The notes: generated from the sequence alone by a model not told the origin. A DNA stretch of 43,483 bases from Desmonostoc muscorum FACHB-395 (GCF_014698035.1 NZ_JACJSF010000068.1:1-43483); one strand, 5' to 3'; positions 1 through 8,037 are shown, counted from the stretch's first letter. Program-made: numbers and translations.

Positions 1-68
1 AATTTTACTGTGGGTGCAGGTGGGCGAGGCTCAACCATACTCTCTGTCTGGTGTTTTTGCGATCGCTC

Positions 69-545
69 CTAATTATACTTTGTCGAGAGTGATAAAAGAG
101 GGTTAATCTGGCAATTTTTTACTGTTAAGGTGACAAATAGCCAACGGTAGTTGGGGTAATCAGTTACAACCTGTGGGAGAATTTTGTAAGCTCTTGCTTT
201 CCACATTAGCGATCGCCGCCACTGACAAACCGGACAGTGACGAACCCTACAAAATCGGGCATCGGATAACTTTAACTTGAGAATACCTTCCGATTCGTCT
301 GGTACTAATTGAAATTTCAGCAACTCGGAACATATTTTCATGCGCCAAGCATACTGGTGAAAATAATGTTCGTCTGCTTTGGCGTAATAATACAAAACTT
401 TATCAGTATTAGCTCTGTGCTTATCCCAAATTTTACCTATAGGCGAAACTTCGGACAAACTTTGTAAGTTTTGATTTTTCTGAAACTTGTCTTGAGACGA
501 TATATTAAAAGCAATAAAGTTACTGTCTGAGGCTTGAGCAGACAC
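69..545 (-). pseudogene. Truncated rolling-circle (HUH) Rep-type replication protein
   Basis: The 158-residue frame looks like the N-terminal part of a plasmid replication protein of the Rep_1 type. Visible are a cysteine cluster (C99, C104, C107, with H103) in an 'FCRVRHCPVCQWRR' stretch and the hydrophobic 'FVTLTVKN' strand (about 137-144), which in this family is HUH motif 1. The reading frame stops 14 residues after that strand, so the HUH histidines and the nicking tyrosine are absent. The 68 bases that follow to the window edge do not resume a recognisable Rep sequence in the same frame. The start is a GTG. I infer a relic of an integrated plasmid or mobile element. Family recognition is moderately sure; the truncation is seen directly, unless a frameshifted remainder lies beyond the edge. 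Confidence 0.55.
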
Positions 546-693
546 GAAATTACCAAATCAGTTTGTATTAACGCCCCAAACTAACGCAAGTTATACGGTA
601 AAGCCTCAGTAAAAGTATTTAAGTAAACAATAAGACTAATGCTGACTCAGATGAGTCATTCTTTGTTATAAACTACTCCTGAAATCGCAAAGC

Positions 694-1413
694 TCAGGAA
701 GTAGTATTTTCGTCGGGTGCTTCAAACTTATAACCATAGCCCCGCACAGTTTTAATAAACTCTGGTACGCTAGGATCGACTTCCATTTTCTTGCGAAGCT
801 GACCAATATGTACGTCAACCACCCGGCCATCCCCTACGTAGTCGCAACCCCAGATTTTTTGGATTAACTGTGGGCGACTCCAAGCCTGATTAGGATGACT
901 TGCCAAAAAATGTAAAATATTGAATTCCAGTGCTGTTAAAGCGAGAAGCTTATCGTTTAATATTACCTCCCGTCCCTCTGGGTTAATTACTAGCTGCTTG
1001 AAAATAATTCGTTGTGTTGGCGAAGGGTTGATGTAGCGTATCCGCCTCAAAAGAGCTTCTATTCTAACTTCTACTTCTGCAAGACTAAATGGTTTAGTCA
1101 TGAAATCATCAGCACCTGCACTCAAGATTTTAATTTTATCAGCTTCATCAGTCCTACTAGTCAGTATCAGCACTAAAACATTAGTACGACTCTGCATTTC
1201 TTGACAAAGGCTATAACCATTAACATCTGGCAAATTCCAATCCAGAATTACTAAGGCTGGGTTGAATTGCTCAAACATCGATAAGGCAGTCTTACCATCT
1301 GCTGCTGCCTCTATTTGATATTTCCGACTCAAAAAACGATGAACGAGATTTCTCACGCCGAAGTCGTCATCAACAATCAGAATTTTAGGAGTAGTAGCGG
1401 TAATCATAACCAT
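694..1413 (-). CDS. OmpR/PhoB-family response regulator
   Basis: Two-component transcription factor of 239 aa. The receiver domain (about residues 9-125) has the acidic pocket at D15-D17, phospho-acceptor D58 in 'LVILDWNLPD', switch T85 and K107 in 'MTKPF'. The C-terminal winged helix (about 140-232) has the 'TALEFNILHFL' and 'VVDVHIGQLRKKM' hallmarks and ends in 'VRGYGYKFE'. I chose the ATG at 1413 because the receiver begins a few residues later; the frame is open back to 1491 and the next Met is at 1407, so the start is uncertain. No sensor kinase lies next to it. Three perfect 11-bp direct repeats lie about 180 bp upstream and could be an autoregulatory site. I cannot assign a named orthologue. 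Confidence 0.9.
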   Translation of the reverse strand: MVMITATTPKILIVDDDFGVRNLVHRFLSRKYQIEAAADGKTALSMFEQFNPALVILDWNLPDVNGYSLCQEMQSRTNVLVLILTSRTDEADKIKILSAGADDFMTKPFSLAEVEVRIEALLRRIRYINPSPTQRIIFKQLVINPEGREVILNDKLLALTALEFNILHFLASHPNQAWSRPQLIQKIWGCDYVGDGRVVDVHIGQLRKKMEVDPSVPEFIKTVRGYGYKFEAPDENTTS

Positions 1414-1491
1414 AATGCTGCCTATTGTAGATTGGGCGATTCGCTGTTGTCCCAGTTTTGCTGTACGTGTTTCTGTTGAGAGTGGATTCAC

Positions 1492-1944
1492 GCGCGTCTC
1501 TGCTGAGTACGATCGCTACTGTAGTACTTGTATACAATTAATTTTCCATGAAGTTCATGAAAACTTCAGCCACCGTAATGCTGATAAATTGTATGATTTT
1601 TGTATGATTTTTGTATGATTTTGAATTTACATTGTATAATTATTGACTTTAATACTTAAGATAAGTGTAATGTGAGACAATTTTTATAATCAAAAATAGT
1701 CTAGAGAGACACCAGACGCTACGGCAGTTTCCTACAATTTTGGAAAAGCAATGTACTCCCTGATTAATTAGTGATTCGTAAAGGCCCACAAACTAGGCCA
1801 TAAGCCAATTTAGATTCTACCCAATCCTACTTGAACTAACTAGTATCTGCTCCTGAAGAGGGACTACGAAAATTCACTCTACGTGCATTTACATGTAGCT
1901 ACCCTTTTAAGCATATACTATACTACAAATTTCAGCCTGAGACT
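1492..1944. other. Divergent intergenic region between response regulator and NACHT gene
   Basis: About 450 bp of AT-rich sequence separates two divergent genes, so promoters for both are expected here. The only strong structure is the triple 11-bp repeat at 1590-1622. A TTGTATACAA palindrome lies near 1528-1538. A 67-codon frame at 1415-1618 overlaps the regulator's 5' end and shows no recognisable protein. Confidence 0.6.
1590..1622. promoter_or_regulatory. Three perfect tandem copies of TGTATGATTTT
   Basis: TGTATGATTTT occurs at 1590-1600, 1601-1611 and 1612-1622 with no mismatch. The 11-bp period is one helical turn. Tandem direct half-sites spaced about 11 bp are the known binding pattern of OmpR/PhoB-type winged-helix regulators, and the adjacent gene encodes such a regulator. 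That it is an operator, and for which promoter (response regulator on the minus strand or NACHT gene on the plus strand), is inference. Confidence 0.5.
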
Positions 1945-4323
1945 ATGACAAGCCAAGGACTCAGAGCATCACCAGAAGGTATAAGGGCAGCAAAAACAGC
2001 TTTAACAGACAAAACTTGGAGTCAGCATAAATTAGCAATAGCTTTAGGCATTACACGTCAACCAGTTTCCAAATTTTTTGCAGGTGAGTCAGTTTCCCGA
2101 TCTTGTTTTGTGCAAATTTGCCAACAGCTAGGGTTGTCTTGGCAAAAGGTTGCTGGTTTACCTGAAAATGTGGCGTTTGAGGTAACTACTAAGACGCAAA
2201 TCAAAGGTACTGACCTTGATACACTGGTGCGGGAAGTGCGTCAAAAGCGCCAAGAGAAAATCCAAGACCAATGCAATAATGTGCAAATGTTGGACATTTC
2301 CCAGACAGTCCAACTGATGGATATTTACACCAATACTAATGTCTTAGAGGAGATAGTAAGCCTGCAATGGCAAGAAATTTCTGACCTGTTGAAAGACTTG
2401 AAATCTGAATCAGACTTTAATCAACTTGGAGGATACAACCGTCAGAGAAGATTACCAGGGTTGGAAGCAGTATTAAGGCACTCAAAACTGATGGTGCTGG
2501 GTAAACCAGGGTCAGGTAAAACTATATTTTTACAATATCTAGCAATTGAGTGTAACAAAGGCGATTTTCAGCCAAACCGCATCGCAACTTTTATTAGGAT
2601 GAAAGAATTTGCTGAAGATGTCAAAAATGATAGTGAATTCAATCTATTAAACTACATCATCCAAGATTTTCTCAATTGTGGTGTTGAAAAGGAATCAACT
2701 AAAACTCTGCTGACAGAAGGAAAACTGCTGATTTTGCTAGATGGATTAGATGAAGTGCCAGCAGAAAAGGCAGAACAATTAACAATCGAAATTCGGAGAC
2801 TTACCCAAACTTTTTACAAAAATAAGTTTGTTATTAGCTGTCGAATTGCTGCCCAAAAATATAGATTTCAGGGATTTACTGAAGTTGAGTTAGAAGACTT
2901 TGACCAAGGACAAATAGAATTGTTTGCCAAAAATTGGTTTGTTGGAGTTGCTCTTAAGTCTAAAGAAGATGGGGAAGCAATAGGAAATTTATTTATTAAT
3001 CAGCTTCATCTACCAGAAAATCAGCATATCCGAGAATTGGCGGTCACTCCCTTACTGCTGCATTTGATTTGCTTAGTGTTTCAAGTAAAAAATCAATTTC
3101 CCGTAAATCCAGCCAAGTTATATGAGCAAGCACTGAACATTTTATTGGTCAGATGGGATGAAGTCAGAGGAATTAAACGCGATCGCGTTGCTTACAATTT
3201 AACTCTAGCAAGTAAGAAAAAACTGATTTTTCAACTTGCAGCTATCACTTTTGAGCAAAAAAAATACTTTTTTGAGCAAGAAAATATCCTGCAACTTATT
3301 GCTGACTATCTTGAACCCATACAAAATCTTAACTCCGATTCAACTGAATGCCAGTTAGATAATGAAGCACTGCTAAAAGCAATTGAGGTACAAAATGGGT
3401 TATTGGTGGAAAGGGCACGGGGAATTTACTCTTTTTCTCATCTGACATTTCAAGAGTATTTCACGGCTCGAAAAATTGTTGAAAGTTACCAAGACTATGA
3501 TTGTAACAATCTCGTCAATCATATAACTGAAAGGCACTGGCGGCAAGTATTTTTACTAGCTGTTAGTATGTTGCCAAATGCTAACGGAATACTACAGTTG
3601 ATGAAACAAAAAGTTGATTTGCTATTGGCTGACGACGAAAAATTACAGTATTTTTTAACCTGGCTGCATCAAAAATCTAGTTCAGTTTCTAGTAGTTACA
3701 AAGCAGCAGGTGTTCGTGCTTTTTATCTCGTTTGCGTTGAGCGAAGCTCTTGCATTTGCAGTAGACATAATGCTTTTGTCTATACCTCTGGTTATGACCT
3801 TGAGTGCGCTCTTGTAGGTAACATCACCTTTAATGCAGAGCTTGTATTAGATGAGTTTTTATTCAGTACTGTTGCCTGTATTCACGATCTTGACTTTGCC
3901 TTTGAGCATACCCTCAACGATGCCCTCGATCATGCTTATGCCCTTGTTATTGCCTTTGATAAAGCTATTGAGGTTGTTGTTGATCTTAAATTTAAGCAAG
4001 TGCTGCAAAAACTCAAGAAACAATTACCAAAAATAGATAGTAATCCAGAGCAGTTTAGGGACTGGTGGAAAGCTAAAAGTAAAATTTGGGGTGAACAATT
4101 AAGAGATATGCTAATTAAGCATCGCCATATTGGTTATGATTGGCAGTTCAACGAACAGCAAAAAGAATTGCTCCAAAAATATTATTATGGTAATAAATTA
4201 CTAGTTGATTGCCTCAATATTGCGGCTGATGTAACTCCAATAGTGCGGCACGAGATTGAAGAAACATTATTATTAGCGATCGCAGATATTGAAAAGCTAC
4301 GTAATTCCTCTAATATTCGCTGA
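1945..4323 (+). CDS. HTH-NACHT STAND-type NTPase
   Basis: A 792-aa signal-transducing ATPase. Residues 1-70 form a small helix-turn-helix resembling XRE repressors ('WSQHKLAIALGITRQPVSKFF'-like). A linker leads to a NACHT module (about 175-400): Walker A GKPGSGKT (186-193), Walker B 'LLILLDGLDE' with D266 and D269-E270, and a sensor-like 'FVISCR'. Then come a winged-helix/helical region ('HLTFQEYFTARKIV') and a C-terminal helical sensor-like part with an irregular repetitive D/L/A/H-rich stretch (about 625-690). NACHT proteins of this architecture are common in filamentous cyanobacteria, and some bacterial NACHT proteins defend against phage; immunity here is inferred from that. The gene stands alone, with no obvious separate effector beside it. 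The ATG at 1945 has only a weak ribosome-binding site. Confidence 0.9.
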   Translation: MTSQGLRASPEGIRAAKTALTDKTWSQHKLAIALGITRQPVSKFFAGESVSRSCFVQICQQLGLSWQKVAGLPENVAFEVTTKTQIKGTDLDTLVREVRQKRQEKIQDQCNNVQMLDISQTVQLMDIYTNTNVLEEIVSLQWQEISDLLKDLKSESDFNQLGGYNRQRRLPGLEAVLRHSKLMVLGKPGSGKTIFLQYLAIECNKGDFQPNRIATFIRMKEFAEDVKNDSEFNLLNYIIQDFLNCGVEKESTKTLLTEGKLLILLDGLDEVPAEKAEQLTIEIRRLTQTFYKNKFVISCRIAAQKYRFQGFTEVELEDFDQGQIELFAKNWFVGVALKSKEDGEAIGNLFINQLHLPENQHIRELAVTPLLLHLICLVFQVKNQFPVNPAKLYEQALNILLVRWDEVRGIKRDRVAYNLTLASKKKLIFQLAAITFEQKKYFFEQENILQLIADYLEPIQNLNSDSTECQLDNEALLKAIEVQNGLLVERARGIYSFSHLTFQEYFTARKIVESYQDYDCNNLVNHITERHWRQVFLLAVSMLPNANGILQLMKQKVDLLLADDEKLQYFLTWLHQKSSSVSSSYKAAGVRAFYLVCVERSSCICSRHNAFVYTSGYDLECALVGNITFNAELVLDEFLFSTVACIHDLDFAFEHTLNDALDHAYALVIAFDKAIEVVVDLKFKQVLQKLKKQLPKIDSNPEQFRDWWKAKSKIWGEQLRDMLIKHRHIGYDWQFNEQQKELLQKYYYGNKLLVDCLNIAADVTPIVRHEIEETLLLAIADIEKLRNSSNIR

Positions 4324-4567
4324 ATATTTTTAATTTTTAGACGATTTTGGATAGGATAATTTTAAACATTTTATTAAAATTAATCTAAATAAAAATCTCT
4401 TTTATTAGTTCAATTTGACTATATTTGCAATGGGTTAAATGGTAGAAAATATTTTAATTAGCTACTCTATCTCAAGAGAGATTTTGAATAGATTCAGCCT
4501 AGAGAAAGAGTAATTAAATATATTGACTCCGTTAAATTGCTATTAATATCGTCAGCAAGGAATACCT

Positions 4568-5182
4568 ATGGTTAACAATTTAGTAGGCGGCATCATTCCC
4601 CCACAACCACCAATACAAGGACAATCTGATGCTCATGTCCTAAAATCTCGTTTAGAATGGGGCGAACCAGCTTTTACAATACTGGATGTGCGCGATCGCA
4701 ACACCTTCAATCAAGGTCACATTATGGGAGCGATGCCCATGCCAATAGATGAATTGGTAAAGCGTGCAGTACCTTCTTTAGATAAGAGTCGTGATATTTA
4801 CGTTTACGGCGCTAATGAAGAAGAAACTGCCCAAGCCGCGCAACAACTGCGTTCTAACGGATTTGAGCATGTCTCTCAACTTATAGGTGGTCTTGCTGGA
4901 TGGAAGGCTATTGGTGGCCCAACAGAAGGGATTGTTGAATCAAAAACTCCCGCAGGTGCAGACGACTACAATATCGTAGATCGGCTAAAGAATCACGAAC
5001 AAAATCAGCCAAAGGGAGGTACTAGCGCGACGGAAGCCATCAAGAAAGGAGCTAGTAACCTCAAAGACAGCATTCAAGAAGGAGCTAGCAATCTTAAAGA
5101 AGGTATTCAAGAGGGAGCTAGCAATCTTAAAGAAGGCATTAGTGAATCTAAAGACAGAGATGATTCCAATATCGGCTCTTAG
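4568..5182 (+). CDS. Rhodanese-fold protein with LEA-like 11-mer C-terminal repeats
   Basis: 204 aa. Residues 20-118 fit a rhodanese domain ('FTILDVRDRNTFNQGHI', 'GGLAGWKAIGG'). The active-site loop, where catalytic members have Cys at its start, reads 'VYGANEEET' (about 79-87), so sulfurtransferase activity is unlikely. After a polar linker the C-terminus has three near-identical 11-residue units, GASNLKDSIQE, GASNLKEGIQE and GASNLKEGISE (161-193), preceded by a weaker one. Eleven-mer amphipathic repeats are typical of group 3 LEA and related stress proteins, so a role in desiccation or membrane protection is inferred. AAGGA sits six bases before the ATG. No signal peptide is seen. The gene is monocistronic, flanked downstream by a fold-back repeat. 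Confidence 0.85.
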   Translation: MVNNLVGGIIPPQPPIQGQSDAHVLKSRLEWGEPAFTILDVRDRNTFNQGHIMGAMPMPIDELVKRAVPSLDKSRDIYVYGANEEETAQAAQQLRSNGFEHVSQLIGGLAGWKAIGGPTEGIVESKTPAGADDYNIVDRLKNHEQNQPKGGTSATEAIKKGASNLKDSIQEGASNLKEGIQEGASNLKEGISESKDRDDSNIGS

Positions 5183-5519
5183 GCAAAAATAACTGAGAAA
5201 ATTAGCGATAGACCTCTTGCAGAAATCAAGAATAAAACCCCACTATACCTTTGACTTACATCAAAGTCTCCCCTGTCTGCTTGCAGGGAGAGACTACAGG
5301 TGGGGTGTTAGAGAATTTTCCAAGAGGTCTAATCTTGATTTTCTATGAGTAGAGAAGTCACAATTCACAAGTCGAAAGACAGAATATTTTGACTTTTAAT
5401 GCTGGAGGACAGCATCAACAAATGTTGTAAGAGACTCCATGAATTACACTCACAAGGAAAGATGAAAATCTCTCTTGCAATACCCAATACACTATTTTGA
5501 AATAGATTTAGTGTTTGCT
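5183..5519. other. Intergenic spacer with a fold-back element
   Basis: 337 bp between convergent genes. It holds the inverted-repeat element at 5210-5330; no gene or further clear terminator is seen in the rest. Confidence 0.6.
5210..5330. repeat. MITE-like fold-back element with 10-bp terminal inverted repeats
   Basis: AGACCTCTTG (5210-5219) and CAAGAGGTCT (5321-5330) are perfect inverted ends of a 121-bp unit. Inside are nested arms: CCCCAC/GTGGGG, and AGTCTC...GAGACT around CCCTG/CAGGG. It has no coding capacity. The structure is seen; mobility is inferred. It may also act as the terminator of the upstream rhodanese gene. Confidence 0.6.
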
Positions 5520-6149
5520 CTAATGTTCAAATAAATCCTTAAATTGCAATAAATCTAAAGAAACTATCGTTGGCAAAAATTCAAAACATTCTTGAGCAAT
5601 TTCCCAGCGTTCTTCTCGTTTGAGCATTTCTGTTAATTTCTGCTGCACACTAAGTAAGTAACGCACATCATTGGCAGCATAACTAAGTTGAGCTTCAGAT
5701 AAGCTAATGGCGTTACCCCAATCAGAACTTTGAGAGCTTTTATCTAGTTCTACTTTTTCTAACTCTTGCACCACATCTTTGAGTCCGTGGCGATTTGTGT
5801 AAGTACGGGCTAACTTACTAGCAATTTTGGTGCAAAAAACAGGGCTAACCTGAATCCCCAGATTGGCGCGCAAAGTGGCAATGTCAAAGCGAGCAAAGTG
5901 AAACACTTTTACAACATTGGCCGCTTCGAAGAGTTTTTTTAAATTTGGGGCCTCTGTTTGTCCTTTGGCTATGCGAATTACAGTGACTTTCCCTTCTAGG
6001 TTGCACACCTGGACAAGACACAAGCGATCGCGCTGTGGCAATAATCCCATCGTTTCTGTGTCAACTGCGATCGCTGTCGATTCTAAATACTGTCCAAGGG
6101 CTGCGTCACTGAGATCGCGATCGCTTACCTGAAAATCTTGTAATGTCAT
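5520..6149 (-). CDS. Ribonuclease D-like 3'-5' exonuclease
   Basis: DEDDy-type exonuclease of 209 aa. Motif Exo I is 'VDTETMGL' with D30 and E32, Exo II is in 'KVFHFARFDIATL', and Exo III is 'YAANDVRYLL' with the Tyr that defines the DEDDy class. It consists of the catalytic domain only and lacks the C-terminal HRDC domains of E. coli RNase D; short forms are usual in cyanobacteria. The expected role is 3' trimming of tRNA and other small RNA precursors. I chose the internal ATG at 6149 because the extra 13 residues upstream do not resemble the family; the frame stays open to 6188. It is convergent with the rhodanese gene and in the same direction as the CAP-protein gene 88 bp upstream. Confidence 0.88.
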   Translation of the reverse strand: MTLQDFQVSDRDLSDAALGQYLESTAIAVDTETMGLLPQRDRLCLVQVCNLEGKVTVIRIAKGQTEAPNLKKLFEAANVVKVFHFARFDIATLRANLGIQVSPVFCTKIASKLARTYTNRHGLKDVVQELEKVELDKSSQSSDWGNAISLSEAQLSYAANDVRYLLSVQQKLTEMLKREERWEIAQECFEFLPTIVSLDLLQFKDLFEH

Positions 6150-6237
6150 GAATTGTTCAAAAATAATAGCAGTGTCCAACAGATACAAGTCTTGTCAGAC
6201 ACTACATTATTATTGTGCAAAAAATCATAAATTAAAT

Positions 6238-6786
6238 CTACCTAGTGCGAAAAAAGATTTGTGTTAGGTAGACTTCGCCTTGATTATTAGTAGCAACGCC
6301 AATTCCAGTCAGGTTGTAATTTCCTTTCAGATTCTTTAGATGTCCGGGACTGTTGATCCAACCAGTAACAGCTTCCTCTACGGGGTTGCTATATCCCCGG
6401 TTAAAAGCAACATTTTCCGCCGCACTGTTGTAGCGAATAGGAACAGCTTTGACTCTGCCTTCAAATCCCTGATGACTAAATGGGGTTTTACCCTTAGCCA
6501 TATTCTGACTATGAATTCTTGCCTGTCGAGTAATATTTGCATTTAGGGTCAACTTTGGCAGTCCTTTAGCAGCCCGATATCGATTAATTTGCTCAAAAAC
6601 TGATTTTTCTAGCTCAGTAGTTTTAAAAGTAGGAGTCGATATTGCAACCTGACTGGAAAAAAGCGACAACAGCTTATTACGGGTGGATGTATTCGTAGAA
6701 GGATGATTTGGTATCGGAACAGTCGTTAATCCACTAGCAAGGACAAGCGCACTTAAAGCGATGCCAAAAGCAGTTTGTCGGAACAT
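6238..6786 (-). CDS. Secreted CAP-domain (SCP/PR1, YkwD-like) protein
   Basis: 182 aa. A signal peptide (about residues 1-28, 'FGIALSALVLASGL') is followed by a low-complexity linker and a CAP domain (about 65-180). The typical CAP cavity residues are visible: His in 'FSHQGF', Glu in 'AAENVAF' and His in 'NSPGHLKNL'. The domain ends in the strand 'VYLTQIFF'. Bacterial CAP proteins of this type are exported; their biochemical function is poorly defined, with spore- or envelope-associated roles suggested. A paralogue with the same layout lies 0.7 kb upstream on the same strand (7510-8037), indicating duplication, although a repeat-rich spacer separates them. Confidence 0.9.
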   Translation of the reverse strand: MFRQTAFGIALSALVLASGLTTVPIPNHPSTNTSTRNKLLSLFSSQVAISTPTFKTTELEKSVFEQINRYRAAKGLPKLTLNANITRQARIHSQNMAKGKTPFSHQGFEGRVKAVPIRYNSAAENVAFNRGYSNPVEEAVTGWINSPGHLKNLKGNYNLTGIGVATNNQGEVYLTQIFFRTR

Positions 6787-7072
6787 GGAGAATTGCGTGA
6801 TGTGTAGAGATATAAGACTTCTACTCTACCTTATTGTTCCAACGATATATACCACGATACTATTAAGGAATGATGAATTTCGGCAATCTGGCTGCATCCT
6901 TTACAAGAAATAGAAAAAATCATTTCCACTTGTCAATATTTCAATAGTTCATCTTCATCAAATAACGGTTATTTTTGCTGAGAATTTCAGATTTTCATGA
7001 ATTAATAAAAAATAATGTATTTCCAATTACATTTGTCTATTAAATACTACATGATTCAACATTTAATTTATA

Positions 7073-7208
7073 AGACTTACACATCAGGGATGAAATGTTG
7101 GGGCATTCATATAAATGCATTCGCGGAGCGTCTCGTAGAGAAGCGGCTTCCCGCAGAGTATTGCCCCTACGGTAAATTAAGGCTTTCACTGCATTTTTGC
7201 GTAAGTCC
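7073..7208. repeat. Degenerate MITE-like element, relative of the copy at 41512-41641
   Basis: The right end TTTTTGCGTAAGTCC (7194-7208) matches the right end of the 41512-41641 element, and the left end AGACTTAC is a decayed form of its GGACTTACGC. Both copies contain ATTGCCCCTAC near the right end and a Nostoc-type short repeat (GCGGAGCGTCTCGTAGAG) or similar in the middle. Confidence 0.5.
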
Positions 7209-7226
7209 TAATTTAGAACAAGCTTT

Positions 7227-7250
7227 TTCCCCAGACTGAAGTCTGGGGAA
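7227..7250. terminator. Perfect 10-bp hairpin TTCCCCAGAC-TGAA-GTCTGGGGAA
   Basis: A fully complementary 10-bp stem with a 4-base loop lies 260 bp beyond the stop of the CAP gene at 7510-8037, in that gene's direction. It has no clean T-run, so terminator function is uncertain; it could equally be a dispersed palindromic repeat. Confidence 0.35.
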
Positions 7251-7290
7251 TTTGAGAAAACTTTTATGAGATAGGTTTTGAATCTTACTC

Positions 7291-7461
7291 CCCAACGCTA
7301 GTAGGTAAGCAGGGTGGATTAATTGTCTAGAGAGAAAAATTAAAACCCTCATTCTTGCGTTCATAAATCCAGTTCCCCTGTTAGCAGGCTGACGAGGTTA
7401 CGGGGATTACAAATTTTCTCTCCGCACAATTAATCCACCCTGCCCAACGCTAGTAGGTAAG
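7291..7461. mobile_element. 133-bp inverted-repeat element flanked by 19-bp direct repeats
   Basis: CCCAACGCTAGTAGGTAAG occurs at 7291-7309 and again, identically, at 7443-7461. Exactly between them lies a unit beginning CAGGGTGGATTAATTGT (7310-7326) and ending with its perfect complement (7426-7442). The arms continue after a 4-bp mismatch into AGAGAAAA/TTTTCTCT, giving about 31-bp imperfect terminal repeats. This is the layout of a non-autonomous transposon with a target duplication, although 19 bp is long for one. No transposase is encoded. Confidence 0.6.
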
Positions 7462-7509
7462 GGGTTGCTCTTGTTAAGTCTATATTCTATGCAATTGAGA
7501 ACCGCTATA

Positions 7510-8037
7510 TCAGCGAAAGAAAATCTGTGTGAAGTAGACTTTGCCTGTACTAGTGCTGGCGACACCAATCCCCGTCTTATTAAAATTGCCTTTGATGTTG
7601 GCTAGATGCCCTGGACTGTTAAGCCAGCCTTGAACGGCTTTCGTCGCAGGGTCAGTATATCCTTGGTTGTAAGCAACATTTTCACCAGCAGATGTGTAAG
7701 AAATACCGACTGCTTTAATACGCTCTGAAAATCCTGTATGTCCAAAGGGAACTTTCCCACTAGCCATATTCTGACTATGAATCCTGGCTTGATTATCGAT
7801 AGCAGAATTACGAGTCAGTGCTGGTAGCCTTTGGGAAGTTCTGTAGCTATTAATTTGGTTGAAAACCGATTGCTCTACAGCAGTAGTATTTATACTAGAT
7901 GCTGCAATCTTAAAAGCATCACTTGATATAGATGAAGACACTGGTGTAAAAGTTGAATTTGTTATGGGAGTAGCGATCGCTCCGCTACTTAGGACAATAG
8001 TGCCTAAAGCAACCCCGTAGATTGTTCTTTTAATCAT
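7510..8037 (-). CDS. Secreted CAP-domain (SCP/PR1, YkwD-like) protein, paralogue
   Basis: 175 aa. Signal peptide at about residues 1-25 ('YGVALGTIVLSSGAIA'), a Ser/Thr-rich linker, then a CAP domain (about 58-175) with the key His in 'FGHTGF', Glu in 'SAGENVAY' and His in 'NSPGHLANI'; it ends with 'VYFTQIFFR'. Its domain is closely similar to the protein at 6238-6786, so the two are recent paralogues; the signal and linker regions have diverged. Expected location is periplasm, outer envelope or medium. An enzymatic role is not established for this family. Confidence 0.9.
   Translation of the reverse strand: MIKRTIYGVALGTIVLSSGAIATPITNSTFTPVSSSISSDAFKIAASSINTTAVEQSVFNQINSYRTSQRLPALTRNSAIDNQARIHSQNMASGKVPFGHTGFSERIKAVGISYTSAGENVAYNQGYTDPATKAVQGWLNSPGHLANIKGNFNKTGIGVASTSTGKVYFTQIFFR

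Larger units (their letters stand above)
6787..7509. other. Repeat-rich spacer between two CAP-protein genes
   Basis: 723 bp without a supported gene. From left to right: AT-rich sequence, a degenerate copy of the GGACTTACGC-ended element (about 7073-7208), a perfect 10-bp hairpin (7227-7250) and a 133-bp inverted-repeat element flanked by 19-bp direct repeats (7291-7461). Short frames at 7015-7239 and 7167-7364 run through these repeats and are not credible genes. Confidence 0.7.

Noticed and set aside
1415..1618. 67-codon plus-strand frame
   Set aside because: It overlaps the 5' end of the response regulator in antisense and includes the 11-bp repeats; no recognisable protein or start signal.
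7167..7364. 65-codon minus-strand frame
   Set aside because: It runs through the hairpin and into the inverted-repeat element.
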